DNA of 64,000 bases from Nilaparvata lugens. Lineage: Eukaryota; Arthropoda; Insecta; Hemiptera; Delphacidae. Of the stretch, positions 61,260 to 64,000 are shown piece by piece. Position 1 is the stretch's first letter; the number at the start of each line of letters is the position of its first letter. The stretch covers positions 59,383,274-59,447,273 of the forward strand of contig NC_052510.1 in assembly GCF_014356525.2 (NCBI RefSeq), written 5' to 3'. Position numbers and translations under genes: made by a program. Under the pieces are notes generated by a model. That model worked only from the letters and a program-made list of their open reading frames with translations, made no database searches and had not been told where the DNA came from.

Positions 61260-64000
61260 CTGCAAATTAAGTGAATTTATCAATCAATCATTCATTAAAT
61301 TTATATAAAAATATCCTGCTTCAGACTGGCATGTAAAAGTGATGAATGTAAGGATAATTGAATTTAGAATGATTATGATGATGAAGATAATTAGTTTCAA
61401 TTCATGAAGAACTGATTATTACATCAACGGTGTTTGATACATTTAAATATATAATATGTAGGCTATGTATATTATAATGAAGTCATCACTAAGTAATTGA
61501 TATCATGTATTCAAATATTGAATATAATCCTATAAATGAGTGAGCATGGATGATGATTATAATGATTGTGATGATGATAGCTACTTTATAATAACATTTC
61601 TATTAAAAATCTCATAATAGGCATATTGAACTCTGTTGGCAGGTTTTAGATATTTTACAAGAATAGGAGCATGCATTTTGGGTTGAATTATTGAACGAAC
61701 GAATTCTCATCACTTTATTGAACGGTTATTCAGCTCTTCTCACTCCAATTAACCTCCATTATAAAAAATATTTCAAGGGAGATAGAAGTAGAAAATACTA
61801 TCTGTAAAATATTCTGAAATTCAATATTTTGACATGCATTGGAAAGGTACCATAGATTCTGCATGATATCTGAAATTGGTACCTAGTATTATAGAGTACT
61901 TTCAACTGTGGTAGAGTCACTTGAATTTTAGTTTTATGGTGCTCGGAATTCTAATAATTATTATACAAATTACAGCATCATTTTTTTGAGATAAAGAGAC
62001 GGGACAGTTATTACTAGAGCACTGTCTCCTATCTCCCCCGAAAGGTATTAACTCACGGAGAAGCTAATTGAAAAATTTTCGATATAAAACATGGAATACT
62101 AGAAGATTTCGAGAGTGAGGACAATTTCAAGAGCACAATCCCCCAGAAAGTTATGTAGATAATTCACACGAAGAAACTAACTAAAAAGTTGTTTACCAGA
62201 CTAAACATTTGTGGAGTGATATAAATATTGTTTCTCATATTTTACATTTAAACATTCACTAACATAAAAGCTAATTGAAATCTTTCGATTATACAAAACT
62301 TTTTGGAATACTGAAAGATTTTGAGAGTTAGGACAATTACTATATAGAGTAAATCCCCCCGAAAGTTAGTTCAAACGAAGAAGCCAACTAAAAATTGTTT
62401 GATCAGACTGAAAAAATTAAATTTTGACTTTGAAAAACTGTTGGAAAAAAGACACCAAACTATAAATTAATAGAACCGGATGTAGGAGAAAATGTTGATA
62501 CCTTGGGTTCACAGAGCTAAGTGTGCTGGAATGTGATACGATTTGTTCCCTGCAGATCAAAAACCTTGCATATCACTTTAATTCGTTCCTTCTCACTCTT
62601 GGTGTAACACACGGTAGAACTGCGACTAGACGAAAATGTCAGCGCCTGCCAACAGGGCCCAACACACATCACAACTTAGCAATTTTTTCTCAAAAATTAT
62701 CGTAAAAAATGATGTCAGACGCTGTGAAAACATCTAGTTTTAACGCCAGACGTGGTAGTTTTCCCTGAGAACATCAGGTTGACGTTTACTCAATCGATCG
62801 TGATCGTTATCGTGCTATAATAGAGCAAAGTAAGCTTCTTCTTTAACTGTGATTCCTTAACTTGATACGTAATGGGTTTCTTCTCGATTGAACAAGATGA
62901 CAGGTGATTTTTAGGAAAAGGGTTCAACATAATATTTTCCTTGCTGCAAGTGTCGCTACTTCTACTTTATAACATAATATGTGGAGTTAGTGAATATTAA
63001 AAGTTGATATTAAGAAAATGTGGGCTAAATACTGGACTTGATGTGTTTTTCTAGTCACTGTTAAAAACGACTTGGAGTTAGTGGCACAAAAATCTCAATT
63101 TCACTAAAATTTGGACTTAGTGTATTTTCCTTGTACGCCCACGATATGCCTCATAACAGAATGTCGCAACCGCTAGGCTACTTCATAGCTTGTGGCACAA
63201 ATCTATAAATTGAGTCTGGGTTTTGCATTACTACAATGGTTTTATTTTCTGCTACATATTGGAAATCAATCACTCAACTTATAATAATGTTGTAGAATAA
63301 TCTAACCACGGTATCTAAATTGAAGTTCTACTGTACTAAATAAAACAGATTCAGCACAAATTCATGTATGAATGAGGAGGTGGTGAGTATTCAAAAAATG
63401 ATTACCATTCATTTGATCGAGTCCAGAATCAGGTTGTCAACAAGAATAGACTGTACCGTACCAATAGTATGTGGTTAGTAGGACTGCAGTCTACAGAGTG
63501 TTCGAAAAAGACACACACCTTAAGGATTTCACTCTTTTTTTAAAAATGTTATGTGTTATTCTATCTAAATATATTACTTGATCATATTTATTATTATGAA
63601 CCAAATTCAGGAAAAGAAGAAATTTTGGGCTGGTTACCTGTTTTTTCATTCCAATATTGTAATGTGATCGAATAAAATCAAGACCTTGCCTTGATAATGA
63701 TGATAAACCCTAAGTCAACAAAAGCGTAGAGACTAATAAATCAAATCGTTTTATAGGAAAAAGGAAACTTGAAAATGTGATGAATGTTGAAACTAGTAGG
63801 TAGTGTTCATGTAAAAAAATTAAAAGGAGTACTAGTTATTCCTATAATAATTAAACAATTTAAGTAGCCCTAATAATATTTTATTGGTTATAGAAATATG
63901 ATGACTGTGTATATTTAGGATCCTTATACCATTAGTGATTCTTATTTTGAATGAATCTCAGGAGGTGAAGGTTCCCATGTAATAAGTTTAAACTATACCT
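61260..64000. other. No further exon recognised
   Basis: Apart from the tandem duplication at 62035-62420, I see AT-rich sequence without convincing exons. The upstream exons of the unidentified minus-strand gene should lie here or beyond the window edge. Confidence 0.45.
62035..62420. repeat. Degenerate tandem duplication
   Basis: 62035-62212 and 62262-62420 share AAGCTAATTGAAA, GGAATACT, GAGAGTKAGGACAATT and ATCCCCC.GAAAGTTA. No coding potential. It may belong to a longer eroded repeat. Confidence 0.55.

Overview
This is eukaryotic nuclear DNA: AT-rich, with long introns, GT-AG splicing and dense transposon debris. The two complete genes and the transposon set (Helitrons, CR1/Jockey-like LINE debris, many foldback MITEs) point to an arthropod, most likely an insect. 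A hemipteran such as a planthopper is my guess, not something the sequence proves.

Gene content. (1) ABCF1, a cytosolic twin-ABC ATPase of translation initiation, lies on the minus strand from 36198 to 6997. I resolved nine exons with consistent phases and an 887-codon product containing both ABC domains with all core motifs. (2) mRpL30 (mitochondrial uL30m) lies on the plus strand from 36971 to 48209. It has three exons, 182 codons and an unusual GC-AG first intron. The two genes are head to head, with 772 bp between start codons, and may share a promoter region. One serves cytosolic translation and the other mitochondrial translation. (3) The 3' end of an unidentified minus-strand gene with basic, Ser/Arg-rich C-terminal exons lies at 61259-59155, with a possible further terminal exon at 57040-56957.

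Layout. 1-6.1 kb: no gene; a TTAA-flanked element and small foldbacks. 6.1-7.0 kb: interspersed repeat and the ABCF1 3' flank. 7.0-36.2 kb: ABCF1, whose introns hold a decayed LINE (10.2-13.6 kb), LINE fragments (18.5, 23.5 and 27-28 kb), a 1-kb element with 164-bp inverted arms (15.5-16.5 kb), several MITEs and two near-perfect hairpins (24.2 and 30.9 kb). 37-48 kb: mRpL30 introns with LINE fragments, a duplicated composite repeat, a 360-bp tandem duplication and a second TTAA-flanked element. 48.3-53.7 kb: Helitrons, a nearly identical 1.37-kb tandem duplication and a foldback element. 53.9-64 kb: inverted repeats, a complete non-autonomous Helitron, a second copy of the foldback element and the unidentified gene.

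Most notable observations: ABCF1 introns contain extra copies of the gene's own exon edges (exon 6 acceptor edge, three copies of the exon 6 donor edge, and the exon 7 acceptor edge); a foldback family has 13-bp target duplications; and an abundant repeat family has Helentron-like ends. No cellular system unknown to biology is evident. The novelty is in gene architecture and transposons.
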